A DNA stretch of 17,510 bases from the NCBI GenBank assembly GCA_944391155.1, contig CALXSO010000051.1, forward strand, positions 1 through 17,510, in the 5' to 3' direction. The translations under genes and the position numbers were made by a program. The notes beneath the pieces were generated by a model. The model was given only the letters and a program-made list of their open reading frames with translations, had not been told where the DNA came from and ran no database searches. Shown piece after piece: positions 1 through 6,960 of this stretch. The stretch comes from an uncultured Clostridia bacterium (GTDB taxonomy: Bacteria > Bacillota > Clostridia > TANB77 > CAG-508). Position 1 is the first letter of the stretch. Every line of letters starts with the position of its first letter.

Positions 1-165
1 TAAAAAAATAATAAGAAAAAATAATTTAAAAAAATAATTAAAAAAATAAAAAAAAATAAATAAAAAAAATAATAAAAAAAATAATAAAAAAAATAATAAA
101 AAAATAATAAAAAAAATAATAAAAAAAAATAATTAAAAAATAATTGAAAAAATAATTAAAAAATC
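1..165. repeat. A-rich degenerate 12-bp tandem repeat
   Basis: Roughly a dozen units of the form TAAT followed by 6-9 A. Runs of A begin near 62, 74, 86, 98, 109, 121, 135, 147 and 158, so the period is mostly 12 bp with slips to 11 or 14. The plus strand is full of TAA stops, so it does not encode a protein in that direction. It lies directly upstream of spmB, where spmA would often be found. The period is not the 10.5 bp helical repeat, so phased bending is not a good explanation. No function is claimed. Confidence 0.7.
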
Positions 166-261
166 AACAAAAAAATAATAAATAATAGAAAATAATTGAA
201 GAAATTAAAGACTTTAAATTATTAATTGATTAAATGTTTATTAGAAATAGGTGATATTTAT

Positions 262-801
262 TTGGAAAAGATTAGTTTTTTATCAAATTTAGCTATGCCG
301 ATAATGATTTTAATAATAGTGATATATGGCATTATACAAAGAAATAAGATATTTGATACTTTTTTAGATGGAGCTAAAGAAGGAATGAGTGTTGTTGTTA
401 ATTTGTTTCCTACATTGATAGGATTATTTTTAGCTGTTGGGACTTTACGTGCTTCTGGAGTTTTGGATTTTTTAATTCAAATTATTTCTCCTGTATTGGA
501 TTATAGTAAAATACCTAGCGAAATTATGCCATTGGCTTTGTTGAGACCTATCTCAGGAAGTAGTTCTATTGCGGTTGCTGTAGATATTATGAAGCAATTT
601 GGAGTTGATAGTGGCTTAGGTATTATTGCCTCTGTTATAATGGGGTCTACAGAAACTACTTTATATGCAATAGCAGTATATACAAGTTCTGTTGGAATTA
701 AGAAAACTAGATTTGTATTGGTTGCGTCTTTAATTGCAGATGTTGTTGGAATCTTTGTAAGTGTAGCAGTATGTCGATTTTTGTCGATGAGTTTTTCTTG
801 A
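262..801 (+). CDS. spmB: Spore maturation protein B (SpmB)
   Basis: Integral membrane protein of the SpmA/SpmB pair, which is needed for full spore-core dehydration and heat resistance; the family has a nucleoside-recognition (Gate) type fold. The sequence shows several hydrophobic segments and the family motifs GAKEGMSVVVNLFPTLIGLFLA, LRASGVLDF, the LRPISGSSS loop and GSTETTLYAIAVY, the last two being the best-conserved SpmB signatures. I chose the TTG at 262 because AGGTGAT lies about 8 bases upstream and gives 179 aa, the usual SpmB length. A TTG at 226 in the same frame would add 12 residues but lacks a ribosome site. No spmA is visible upstream; the preceding 200 bases are an A-rich repeat, so spmA is either farther left or separated. 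Identity is confident from motifs. Confidence 0.92.
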   Translation: MEKISFLSNLAMPIMILIIVIYGIIQRNKIFDTFLDGAKEGMSVVVNLFPTLIGLFLAVGTLRASGVLDFLIQIISPVLDYSKIPSEIMPLALLRPISGSSSIAVAVDIMKQFGVDSGLGIIASVIMGSTETTLYAIAVYTSSVGIKKTRFVLVASLIADVVGIFVSVAVCRFLSMSFS

Positions 802-826
802 CAAAACACATAAAATTTTGTATAAT
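798..826 (+). promoter_or_regulatory. Perfect consensus SigA promoter overlapping the spmB stop
   Basis: TTGACA at 798-803 and TATAAT at 821-826 with an exact 17-bp spacer. The -35 box contains the spmB stop codon. Transcription would start near 833 and run into a 320-bp gap with no recognised gene, then antisense into rlmH unless stopped by the inverted repeat ending at 1132 plus T6. Confidence 0.75.
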
Positions 827-859
827 GACAATGTCAGAATTGTAATGCAATTTAATATT

Positions 860-973
860 ATGATTTTTTGTGTAAAGATAATTTTATTTATTTCAATATT
901 TTTTGTTGTTAGAAAAATTTTAATATCTTTTTTATCCAAGAAATTGAAAAAAATTATAGAAAAAAAGTTATGA
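860..973 (+). CDS. Possible 37-residue hydrophobic peptide with basic tail
   Basis: An ATG at 860 opens 37 codons ending in TGA at 971-973. Residues 1-25 are almost all hydrophobic (I, F, L, V) with a few positive charges, and residues 26-37 are Lys-rich (SKKLKKIIEKKL). That is the layout of small membrane peptides, including type I toxins. A perfect SigA promoter lies 34 bases upstream. Against it: there is no clear Shine-Dalgarno sequence before the ATG, and short hydrophobic or basic frames arise easily in AT-rich DNA. No family recognised. The gap 802-1153 holds only this frame, the promoter and the inverted repeat. Confidence 0.3.
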   Translation: MIFCVKIILFISIFFVVRKILISFLSKKLKKIIEKKL

Positions 974-1000
974 AGTAAAAAATTTTAATATGTCTTTTAT

Positions 1001-1132
1001 CTTTGTAGAGAAAATAATCCCCCCATAGTAAGAATATCTTAATTTTTTATTTAAACTTTAATTTTAGTTATATTAATTTTTAATCAAAAAAGTGTCTCTA
1101 TTTAAGATTTTTTTCGTATTTTCTCTACAAAG
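1001..1132. repeat. 16-bp perfect inverted repeat around 100 bp
   Basis: CTTTGTAGAGAAAATA at 1001-1016 is the exact reverse complement of 1117-1132. Inside it, ATCTTAA (1036-1042) pairs with TTAAGAT (1102-1108), so the whole unit could fold into a long interrupted hairpin. The right arm is followed by six T on the plus strand, so it could stop rightward transcripts from the promoter at 798-826. The size and termini also resemble a small MITE. A clear target-site duplication is not visible; AT-rich flanks hide one. Confidence 0.6.
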
Positions 1133-1153
1133 TTTTTTATAAATAAGTTAATT

Positions 1154-1633
1154 TTAACGATGATAGGTTTCACCATGTGAAATTTTAAATGCTCTAAATA
1201 GTTGTTCTAATAAGAAGATTCTAATTAATTGATGTGGAAATGTCATCTTAGAAAAACATATCTTTTCTTGTGATATATTAAGGAGTTTTTTATGAATTCC
1301 AAGAGATCCACCAATTATAAAAGTTATATTACTGGTTTGCATTGATAAGTTATCTATTTTATTAGAAAATTTTTCAGATGAATATTCTTTTCCAGAAAGA
1401 TCTAATGATAAAATATATGTATCTTTTGGTAAATGTTTGATAATATCGTTAGACTCTTTTTCCTTAATATTTTCAATAATATTATCATTTATTTTATCTG
1501 GAATTTTTTCATCTGGAAGTTCAAGTATATTTAATTTGCAGTATTTGGAAAGTCTTTTTGAATATTCTTCAATGGCTTCTTTAAAAAAATTTTCTTTAAT
1601 TTTTCCTATACATAGTATATTTATTGTTAGCAT
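1154..1633 (-). CDS. rlmH: 23S rRNA (pseudouridine-1915 N3)-methyltransferase RlmH
   Basis: SPOUT-class methyltransferase that uses S-adenosylmethionine to methylate pseudouridine 1915 in helix 69 of 23S rRNA, acting on assembled 70S ribosomes. At 159 aa it has the normal RlmH length. Visible family features are the N-terminal INILCIGKIKENFF strand, LSLDLSGKEYSSEKFS in the middle, the knot glycine loop FIIGGSLGI, and the C-terminal FPHQLIRIFLLEQLFRAFKI followed by GETYHR, ending in the invariant YH(R/K). The ATG at 1633 has AAAGGAGAT just upstream, and only 16 bp separate it from the walJ stop, so the two are cotranscribed leftward. The rlmH-walJ pairing is common in Firmicutes. Confidence 0.96.
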   Translation of the reverse strand: MLTINILCIGKIKENFFKEAIEEYSKRLSKYCKLNILELPDEKIPDKINDNIIENIKEKESNDIIKHLPKDTYILSLDLSGKEYSSEKFSNKIDNLSMQTSNITFIIGGSLGIHKKLLNISQEKICFSKMTFPHQLIRIFLLEQLFRAFKISHGETYHR

Positions 1634-1649
1634 TTAAGTATCTCCTTTG

Positions 1650-2441
1650 TTATCCTATTGAAAAAACAGGACTGCTTTGATCTCTTTGGGCTACAGATAG
1701 TTTTATAGGAGTATTTGAAGAGTTATTTGACATTATTTCTTCCATAACAGTTTTATAAGCTAATTCTGGAAAGTTACTTTCTTTGCTTAGGTGACCTAAA
1801 ACAGCTTCTTGTAATCCTGATTTCATTAGATGTGATATAGTTTTTCCTGCAATTTCATTTGACAAATGTCCAGTTGGTCCTGCAATTCTTGATTTTAATT
1901 GATATGGATATTTTGAGTACATTAATACATCTGGATCATAGTTAGATTCAAGTAATATAAATATACTATCTTCTAAATTTTTAATTATTCCATTTGTCAT
2001 ATGTCCAATATCTGTTGCAATACTAATTTTTTTATTATCTTTGAAGATGTTGAATCCGCAAGGATTGGCCGCATCATGAGGAATTGAAAACGGCTTTATC
2101 TTTAAATCATTTATTTCAAATTTTTCTTCTATTCTTATTAGATTTATGTTTTTTTCTGCTATTTTTTCTTTTTGTTTTGGCATAGCATCTAGTGTTTTTT
2201 GATTTACAAAAACAGGAAGATCATATTTCTTTGCAAAAGTACCTAAACCTTGAACATGGTCAGAATGTTCATGAGTTATTAAGATACCATCTAAAGAATT
2301 TGGTTCAATGTTTATATTATTTAATGCTGTTTCTATTTTTTTACTGCTAACACCTGCATCAATTAATATTTTTGTATTTTCTGTTTTTACTAATAAACTG
2401 TTTCCACTGCTACCACTGTATAAACTACAAAATTTTATCAT
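1650..2441 (-). CDS. walJ: MBL-fold metallohydrolase, WalJ/YycJ family
   Basis: Metallo-beta-lactamase-fold hydrolase of the YycJ/WalJ type, often linked to the WalRK cell-wall control locus; family work points to a nuclease-like role in DNA repair or replication, but the substrate is not settled. The 263-aa protein shows the metal-binding HEHSDH motif at residues 57-62, preceded by SLYSGSSGNSLLV and KILIDAGVS (canonical YycJ N terminus), then IPHDAANPCGF, SIATDIGHM and LLESNYDPDVL, with a further histidine in LGHLSKES. No walR/walK is in the window; here it sits between murA and rlmH. The ATG at 2441 has a weak purine-rich ribosome site. Cytoplasmic, with no signal sequence. Confidence 0.92.
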   Translation of the reverse strand: MIKFCSLYSGSSGNSLLVKTENTKILIDAGVSSKKIETALNNINIEPNSLDGILITHEHSDHVQGLGTFAKKYDLPVFVNQKTLDAMPKQKEKIAEKNINLIRIEEKFEINDLKIKPFSIPHDAANPCGFNIFKDNKKISIATDIGHMTNGIIKNLEDSIFILLESNYDPDVLMYSKYPYQLKSRIAGPTGHLSNEIAGKTISHLMKSGLQEAVLGHLSKESNFPELAYKTVMEEIMSNNSSNTPIKLSVAQRDQSSPVFSIG

Positions 2442-2490
2442 AATATTTCTTCTTTCATTTGTTTTTTGTATTTTAATAGTATCTGATTTT

Positions 2491-2630
2491 ATTCTATTTT
2501 AAGTTTGGTTCTATTTTGAGTTTTGTACTAATTTGAGTTTGGTTCTATTTTGAGTTTTGTACTAATTTGAGTTGAGTTTTGTTTTATTTTAAGTTTTGTA
2601 CTAATTTGAATTGAGTTTTGTTTTATTTTG
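2491..2630. repeat. Imperfect 34-39 bp tandem repeat between murA and walJ
   Basis: The core TTTTGTACTAATTTGAGT recurs at 2521-2538, 2555-2572 and 2594-2611 (last copy with one change), with spacings of 34 and 39 bp. The intervening segments are GTTTGGTTCTATTTTGAG- and GTTGAGTTTTGTTTTATTTT-like variants, and a partial copy precedes them. Stops occur in the walJ-sense strand, so it is not coding. It lies in the walJ leader on the leftward transcript; function unknown. Confidence 0.8.
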
Positions 2631-2650
2631 TATTGTTATTATTTTACTTT

Positions 2651-3910
2651 TTACTCTTTTATTCTTTCAATTTTAGCACCTATTTTCCTGAATCTTTCTT
2701 CTATATTTTCATAACCTCTGTCAATGTGTTCTAAATTATATACCTCAGTTACTCCGTTTGCAGCGATTCCAGCTATTATTAGTGCTGCACCGGCTCTTAA
2801 ATCTGAAGAATATACAGGTGCACCGTATAATTTAGGTACTCCTTCAAAAAAGGCAGTTTTTCCTTGAGCTGTTATTTTAGCCCCCATTTTATTTAATTCT
2901 TCAGTATATTGAAATCTAGATTCCCATATGCTTTCATTTATAATACTAGTTCCATCTGCTAAAGATAATACAACACCCATTTGAGGTTGTAAATCTGTTG
3001 GAAATCCTGGATAAGGTAATGTTTTAATATTAGCTTTTGTCGGTCTTTTTTTACACCAAACTCTGATAGAGTCACCATTATCTTCAACATTTCCTCCTAC
3101 TTCTAGTATTTTTGCAGTAATAGAATCTAAATGTTTCGTTATACAATTTTTTATTATTAAGTCTCCTTTTGTAGCTACCGCAGCTAGCATAAATGTTCCA
3201 GCTTCTATTTGGTCTGGAACTACAGAATATGTAGCATCTCCATGTAATGATTTGACTCCATTTATTTTTATGACATCTGTTCCAGCACCTCTAATGTCAG
3301 CACCCATGGTATTTAAAAAATTTGCAACATCGACAATATGAGGTTCTTTAGCTGCATTATCTATTATTGTTGTACCTTCTGCTAGAACTGATGCTAACAT
3401 TACATTTATTGTAGCACCTACTGATACAATATCCATGTATATATTGTTTCCTTTTAATTTATTGGCTTTTGCATATATAGTACCTTTTTCGACAGTAACT
3501 TCAGCACCTAATAGTTCAAATCCTTTTATATGTTGATCTATTGGTCTTGCACCTAATTTGCATCCTCCAGGCATACCAACTTCTATTTCACCCATCCTGC
3601 CAAGCATTGCACCAATTATGTAATAAGAAGCTCTAAATTTACTTGTTAAGTCTAGGGGTGCTTTAGTTGTTGAGATATTTGTTGTGTCAATTGTTATCTC
3701 ATTTGGTGTATTCCAAGTAATTTTTGCTCCTAATTTTTCTAAAATTTCACAAGAAATTTTAACATCACTTATATTTGGTAAATTATTAATAGTGCATGTA
3801 CCATTTATTAATAAAGTAGCTGGTAATATTGCTACTGCTGCATTTTTAGCTCCATTTATTGTTACTTCACCTTTTAAAGGCGTTGGTCCTGTTATTACTA
3901 GTTTTTCCAA
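2651..3910 (-). CDS. murA: UDP-N-acetylglucosamine 1-carboxyvinyltransferase (MurA)
   Basis: Catalyses transfer of enolpyruvate from PEP to UDP-GlcNAc, the first committed step of peptidoglycan precursor synthesis, in the cytoplasm. The 419-aa length is typical. Visible active-site features: K22-N23 in INGAKNAAVAILPATLL, the loop cysteine C117 in MPGGCKLGARPIDQH (the residue attacked by fosfomycin, so a sensitive-type enzyme is expected), the YPGFPTDLQPQ segment with the catalytic aspartate, and ESRFQYTEELNKMGA plus DLRAGAALIIAG near the C terminus. The start is TTG at 3910, with AAGGGG about 10 bases upstream and no better ATG. Many Clostridia carry two MurA paralogs; the window alone cannot say which this is. 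A promoter lies at 3964-3992. Confidence 0.96.
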   Translation of the reverse strand: MEKLVITGPTPLKGEVTINGAKNAAVAILPATLLINGTCTINNLPNISDVKISCEILEKLGAKITWNTPNEITIDTTNISTTKAPLDLTSKFRASYYIIGAMLGRMGEIEVGMPGGCKLGARPIDQHIKGFELLGAEVTVEKGTIYAKANKLKGNNIYMDIVSVGATINVMLASVLAEGTTIIDNAAKEPHIVDVANFLNTMGADIRGAGTDVIKINGVKSLHGDATYSVVPDQIEAGTFMLAAVATKGDLIIKNCITKHLDSITAKILEVGGNVEDNGDSIRVWCKKRPTKANIKTLPYPGFPTDLQPQMGVVLSLADGTSIINESIWESRFQYTEELNKMGAKITAQGKTAFFEGVPKLYGAPVYSSDLRAGAALIIAGIAANGVTEVYNLEHIDRGYENIEERFRKIGAKIERIKE

Positions 3911-3963
3911 TTTATATTTCCCCTTCCATAGAAAGATTATTTACAGTGTATTTACCATATTAA

Positions 3964-3992
3964 AATATATCATAATAATTATATAAATGCAA
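3964..3992 (-). promoter_or_regulatory. SigA-type promoter for murA
   Basis: Reading leftward, TTGCAT (3992-3987), a 17-bp spacer and TATATT (3969-3964). It lies between spoIIR and murA, about 54 bases before the murA TTG, so murA-walJ-rlmH can be expressed in growing cells apart from spoIIR. Confidence 0.6.
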
Positions 3993-4027
3993 CAGTAATT
4001 TACATATATTAATTTAATTTAAATTTA

Positions 4028-4693
4028 TTAATTTTTAGCTGTTAATAATCCAGAATCTGTGAAGAATTCAAGTATTTTAAATTTAAAATTTAATTCCATA
4101 TCATCTTTTTCAGATATTAATGCATAATCTTCTTCTGTCATATTTTCTTTTAATTCTTCTTTAGATTCTTCAGGAACGACACCAGATGTCACGTCAATAA
4201 AACATAGAGGTGGAAACATAACACACCACCAATTTTGACCTAATGCATTTCCAATCTTAACTCTTAGGGAATCATAATATCCAGAGGGTAGTGATATATC
4301 ACCATAATTTTTGGTTGGAAATTCAAAATTACCTATTTCTATTTTTACAGTATAATTAAAACCATTATCTCGTATTGTTTGTTCTGCTATTTTTTGAAAT
4401 TCATTCTGATTTGTTGTTACTATATTAATAGCTTCTTCCTTGCTTTTACAATTGGTGCATATATTATTCATATAGTTTATTAAGTTATCTCTTACTTTAT
4501 ATTTTAAGTCTTGATCTTCTTTACTATCGCTGTTTGCAATAACATGTAGGCGAAATACACTGTCAGAAATTTCTGTAGATACAGTTTCTGCATATGAAAA
4601 TGCACATAATGTTGTATATATGAAAAGAAGGAAAGTTAGGATGCATATCATTTTAAAATTTTTATTTTTAAACAGTTTTATTAAAAATTTCAT
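4028..4693 (-). CDS. spoIIR: Stage II sporulation protein R (SpoIIR)
   Basis: Forespore-made, exported signalling protein that triggers SpoIIGA to process pro-SigE in the mother cell. The 221-aa product has a basic N terminus and a hydrophobic segment at about residues 15-35 (MICILTFLLFIYTTLCAFSYA), consistent with a signal or anchor. The SpoIIR signature follows: SVFRLHVIANSDSKEDQDLKYKVRDNLI, and later GNALGQNWWCVMFPPLCFID. ATG at 4693 is preceded by GGAGGTAAC, a strong ribosome site. In Bacillus the gene is read by SigF; I looked upstream and did not find a convincing SigF promoter by eye. Four cysteines (in NNICTNCKSK and WWCVMFPPLCF) are of the kind seen in clostridial members. It lies upstream of murA in the same direction. 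Confidence 0.95.
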   Translation of the reverse strand: MKFLIKLFKNKNFKMICILTFLLFIYTTLCAFSYAETVSTEISDSVFRLHVIANSDSKEDQDLKYKVRDNLINYMNNICTNCKSKEEAINIVTTNQNEFQKIAEQTIRDNGFNYTVKIEIGNFEFPTKNYGDISLPSGYYDSLRVKIGNALGQNWWCVMFPPLCFIDVTSGVVPEESKEELKENMTEEDYALISEKDDMELNFKFKILEFFTDSGLLTAKN

Positions 4694-4815
4694 TTGTTAC
4701 CTCCAATGAACTTTTTTAGAAAAATTTTCTTTGATATAAGTATTTGCAATTTTTTTATTTTTATACAATGTTTTTTGCCGTCGAAAAAAGAAGATGAATT
4801 TTATTTGAAATATTA

Positions 4816-4844
4816 TTGACATATTTTACAAATGATGGTAAAAT
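4816..4844 (+). promoter_or_regulatory. Strong SigA promoter for the gene at 4911
   Basis: TTGACA (4816-4821), a 17-bp spacer, TAAAAT (4839-4844). The expected start near 4851 leaves a leader of about 60 nt with a small TGAAA/TTTCA stem before the GGGTGAT ribosome site. Confidence 0.75.
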
Positions 4845-4910
4845 TTGGAAGTGAATTAAAGAGCATCTATTGAAAAGACTTTCAGTTGATTCGTTTGAAA
4901 GGGTGATATT

Positions 4911-5366
4911 ATGAATAAAACGAATGATAAAAAAGTATGCTCATTTTTTGTGAGTGATTATCATTTTGAAATGATTACTTTACCATATATAGAAAAGGAA
5001 ATAGAAAAAAATAAAAAGGTAATTGTTTTAACTGATAAAGATTTAACTCCAACAATTGAAGTATTATTATCAAAAATGAATTTAAGTGATGAGAAAAAAT
5101 CAAAAATAATGAAAATAGATTGGAATATAAATGATTTAGAAAAAATAGAGCAAATTAAAAACGCACAAAATGGAAATGAACTTGTTTTTATAAAAGGTAA
5201 TAAAGATTATATTACTGATATGAGAAAAAATATTAATTTTATTATCAATAGTAAGAAAATAGAGTGTATTGATTGTTATGATATAAATGAATTAGGAGAC
5301 GATGTAGCAGATATTGCTAAGGAATATGAAGAAGTTTTAAATACAATGGGTAAAACTATTATTTAG
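4911..5366 (+). CDS. Hypothetical protein, 151 aa
   Basis: I do not recognise the family. It is a soluble, acidic and Lys-rich protein with no signal or membrane segment. Secondary structure reads as alternating strands and helices: KVCSFFVSDYHFEMITLPYI, KKVIVLTDKDLTPTIEVLLSKM, NELVFIKGNKDYITDM, IECIDCYDINELGDDVADIAKEYEEVL. The pattern of short buried strands (VIVLTD, LVFIKG, IECIDC) between helices suggests a small Rossmann-like alpha/beta fold, which is inference. ATG at 4911 has GAAAGGGTGAT upstream and a near-perfect promoter, so it is probably well expressed as a single gene divergent from spoIIR. No operon partner lies downstream within 330 bp. Confidence 0.8.
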   Translation: MNKTNDKKVCSFFVSDYHFEMITLPYIEKEIEKNKKVIVLTDKDLTPTIEVLLSKMNLSDEKKSKIMKIDWNINDLEKIEQIKNAQNGNELVFIKGNKDYITDMRKNINFIINSKKIECIDCYDINELGDDVADIAKEYEEVLNTMGKTII

Positions 5367-5636
5367 GATTAGATTTAGAGTTAAATGTAAATGAATCAAA
5401 ATGAAATTAATAAAAACATTTGAAATAATTTTAGAAAAGTTGTAAAAAATTCAAAAAATGTCGTTATATGTCATAAAAGGATTATAAATGTGTTCATATT
5501 TATAGAGCAAAAAATAAAATATTTTAATATAGATATAAATTTATTTAAAATACTTGAAAAAATATAATTAATATTATATAAATATTAGACAGGTAAATAT
5601 TTTGTTTATCTGTTTATTGTTTATGCAAAAGAAAAA
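5367..5636. other. Intergenic stretch with no feature seen
   Basis: AT-rich spacer between the hypothetical gene and the UDP-sugar operon. I found no convincing open frame with a ribosome site, no strong terminator and no RNA gene. The promoter for the downstream operon begins at 5637. Confidence 0.6.
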
Positions 5637-5665
5637 TTGAAAAAAATAATGTAATAATATATAAT
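5637..5665 (+). promoter_or_regulatory. SigA promoter of the UDP-sugar operon
   Basis: TTGAAA (5637-5642), a 17-bp spacer, TATAAT (5660-5665). The start is expected near 5672, about 28 bases before the ATG at 5700, whose ribosome site is AGAGAGGAAG. Confidence 0.75.
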
Positions 5666-5699
5666 TAAAAATACAACAGAAATAGAGAGGAAGATATTT

Positions 5700-6950
5700 A
5701 TGGATACTAATTTAGAAGAGATTAAATTTGTTTTAAAGAAATATGGTCAAGAGCAATTATTAAATGGATATGAAAAGTTAGATGAAAGAAAAAAGAAAAT
5801 TTTATTAGAACAAATAAGCTCAATAGATTTTGAACTTATAAATCAGTTATATGATACTACAAAAAAGACTCAAGAAAGTCATGCAGAAGAAGTTACACCT
5901 ATTGAGTATCTTGATAAGTATAAATTAGGAGAAAAATATAAATATTATGAAAATATAGGTAGAAATGCCATTAAAGAAGGAAAACTAGCAGCAGTAACAA
6001 TGGCTGGTGGTCAAGGTACCAGGCTTGGATATAACGGACCAAAGGGAACATATGATATTGGTTTAGACTCACACAAGTCTTTATTTGAATTGTTATGTGA
6101 TACTTTGAAAGAAGAAGGAAAAAAATATGGAGTTACTATACCTTGGTTTATAATGACAAGTAGAGAGAATAATGAAGACACATTGAATTTCTTTGAAAAA
6201 CATAAATATTTTGGATATCAAAAAAATAAAAATATATTCTTCTTTGAACAAGGTGAATTGCCAATGATAGATACGGAAGGAAAGATTTTAATTGGTGAAG
6301 ATGGACTTGTAAAATTAGCAGCAGATGGTCATGGTGGAATATATGAATCTCTAGTTAAAACTGGTATGACAGAACAAATGAAACATCTTGGCGTAGAATG
6401 GGTTTTTATTGGTGGAGTAGATAATTGTTTAGTAAAAATGGTTGATCCTGTATTAATGGGAATAGCTATAGATAAAAAGGTTACTGTAGCTTGTAAATCT
6501 GTTGTAAAAGCAAATCCACATGAAAAAGTTGGCGTTTTTTGTAAAAGAAATGGAAAGCCAAATGTTATAGAATATTCTGAAATTACTGACGAAATGGCGG
6601 AAGCCAAAGGAGACGATGGTGAATTATTATACGGAGAATCTCATATATTATGTAATTTATTTAGTGTAGAAGCAATAGAAAGAATGGGTAGGGAACCATT
6701 ACCATATCATGTAGCATATAAAAAAGCTAAATATATCGACAAAGATGGAAATTTAGTTGTACCTACATCGCCTAATGCGTATAAATTTGAAGCATTTTTA
6801 TTTGATGCATTTGGAGAAGTAGACGATATGGCTGTTTTGAGAGTAAAAAGAGAAGAAGAATTTGCACCAGTAAAAAATTCTGATGAAAAAGGTGTAGATT
6901 GTCCAAGGACTGCAAGAGAATTGTATAAAAAATTTTATCATTTAGATTAG
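5700..6950 (+). CDS. UDPGP-family UDP-sugar pyrophosphorylase
   Basis: Nucleotidyltransferase of the UDPGP type 1 family (the fold of eukaryotic UAP1/UGP), which joins UTP to a hexose 1-phosphate with release of pyrophosphate. The 416-aa protein has the nucleotide-binding signature AGGQGTRLG at residues 102-110 followed by PKG (114-116), a UAP-like ADGHGGIYESL loop (208-218) where eukaryotic enzymes have NGNGG-like residues, and FIGGVDNCLVKMVDPVL (237-251) in the sugar/metal site. Later come the VFCKRNGKPNVIEYSEI and YHVAYKKAKYID segments. It is unrelated in motif detail to bacterial GalU or GlmU. The phosphoglucomutase that begins 10 bp downstream argues for a glucose-1-phosphate substrate, while the similarity to UAP1 argues for GlcNAc-1-phosphate; the sequence does not decide. 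Confidence 0.88.
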   Translation: MDTNLEEIKFVLKKYGQEQLLNGYEKLDERKKKILLEQISSIDFELINQLYDTTKKTQESHAEEVTPIEYLDKYKLGEKYKYYENIGRNAIKEGKLAAVTMAGGQGTRLGYNGPKGTYDIGLDSHKSLFELLCDTLKEEGKKYGVTIPWFIMTSRENNEDTLNFFEKHKYFGYQKNKNIFFFEQGELPMIDTEGKILIGEDGLVKLAADGHGGIYESLVKTGMTEQMKHLGVEWVFIGGVDNCLVKMVDPVLMGIAIDKKVTVACKSVVKANPHEKVGVFCKRNGKPNVIEYSEITDEMAEAKGDDGELLYGESHILCNLFSVEAIERMGREPLPYHVAYKKAKYIDKDGNLVVPTSPNAYKFEAFLFDAFGEVDDMAVLRVKREEEFAPVKNSDEKGVDCPRTARELYKKFYHLD

Positions 6951-6960
6951 GGAGGTAAAT

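Noticed and set aside
1..165. Phased A-tracts causing intrinsic DNA bending
   Set aside because: The period is 12 bp rather than 10-11 bp, so the tracts do not stay on one helix face.
1001..1132. CRISPR array or other repeat-spacer structure
   Set aside because: Only two inverted arms exist and there are no direct repeats with spacers; no cas genes are present anywhere in the window.
2491..2630. CRISPR-like array from the three repeated cores
   Set aside because: The segments between cores are near-copies of each other, as in a tandem duplication, and not unique spacers.
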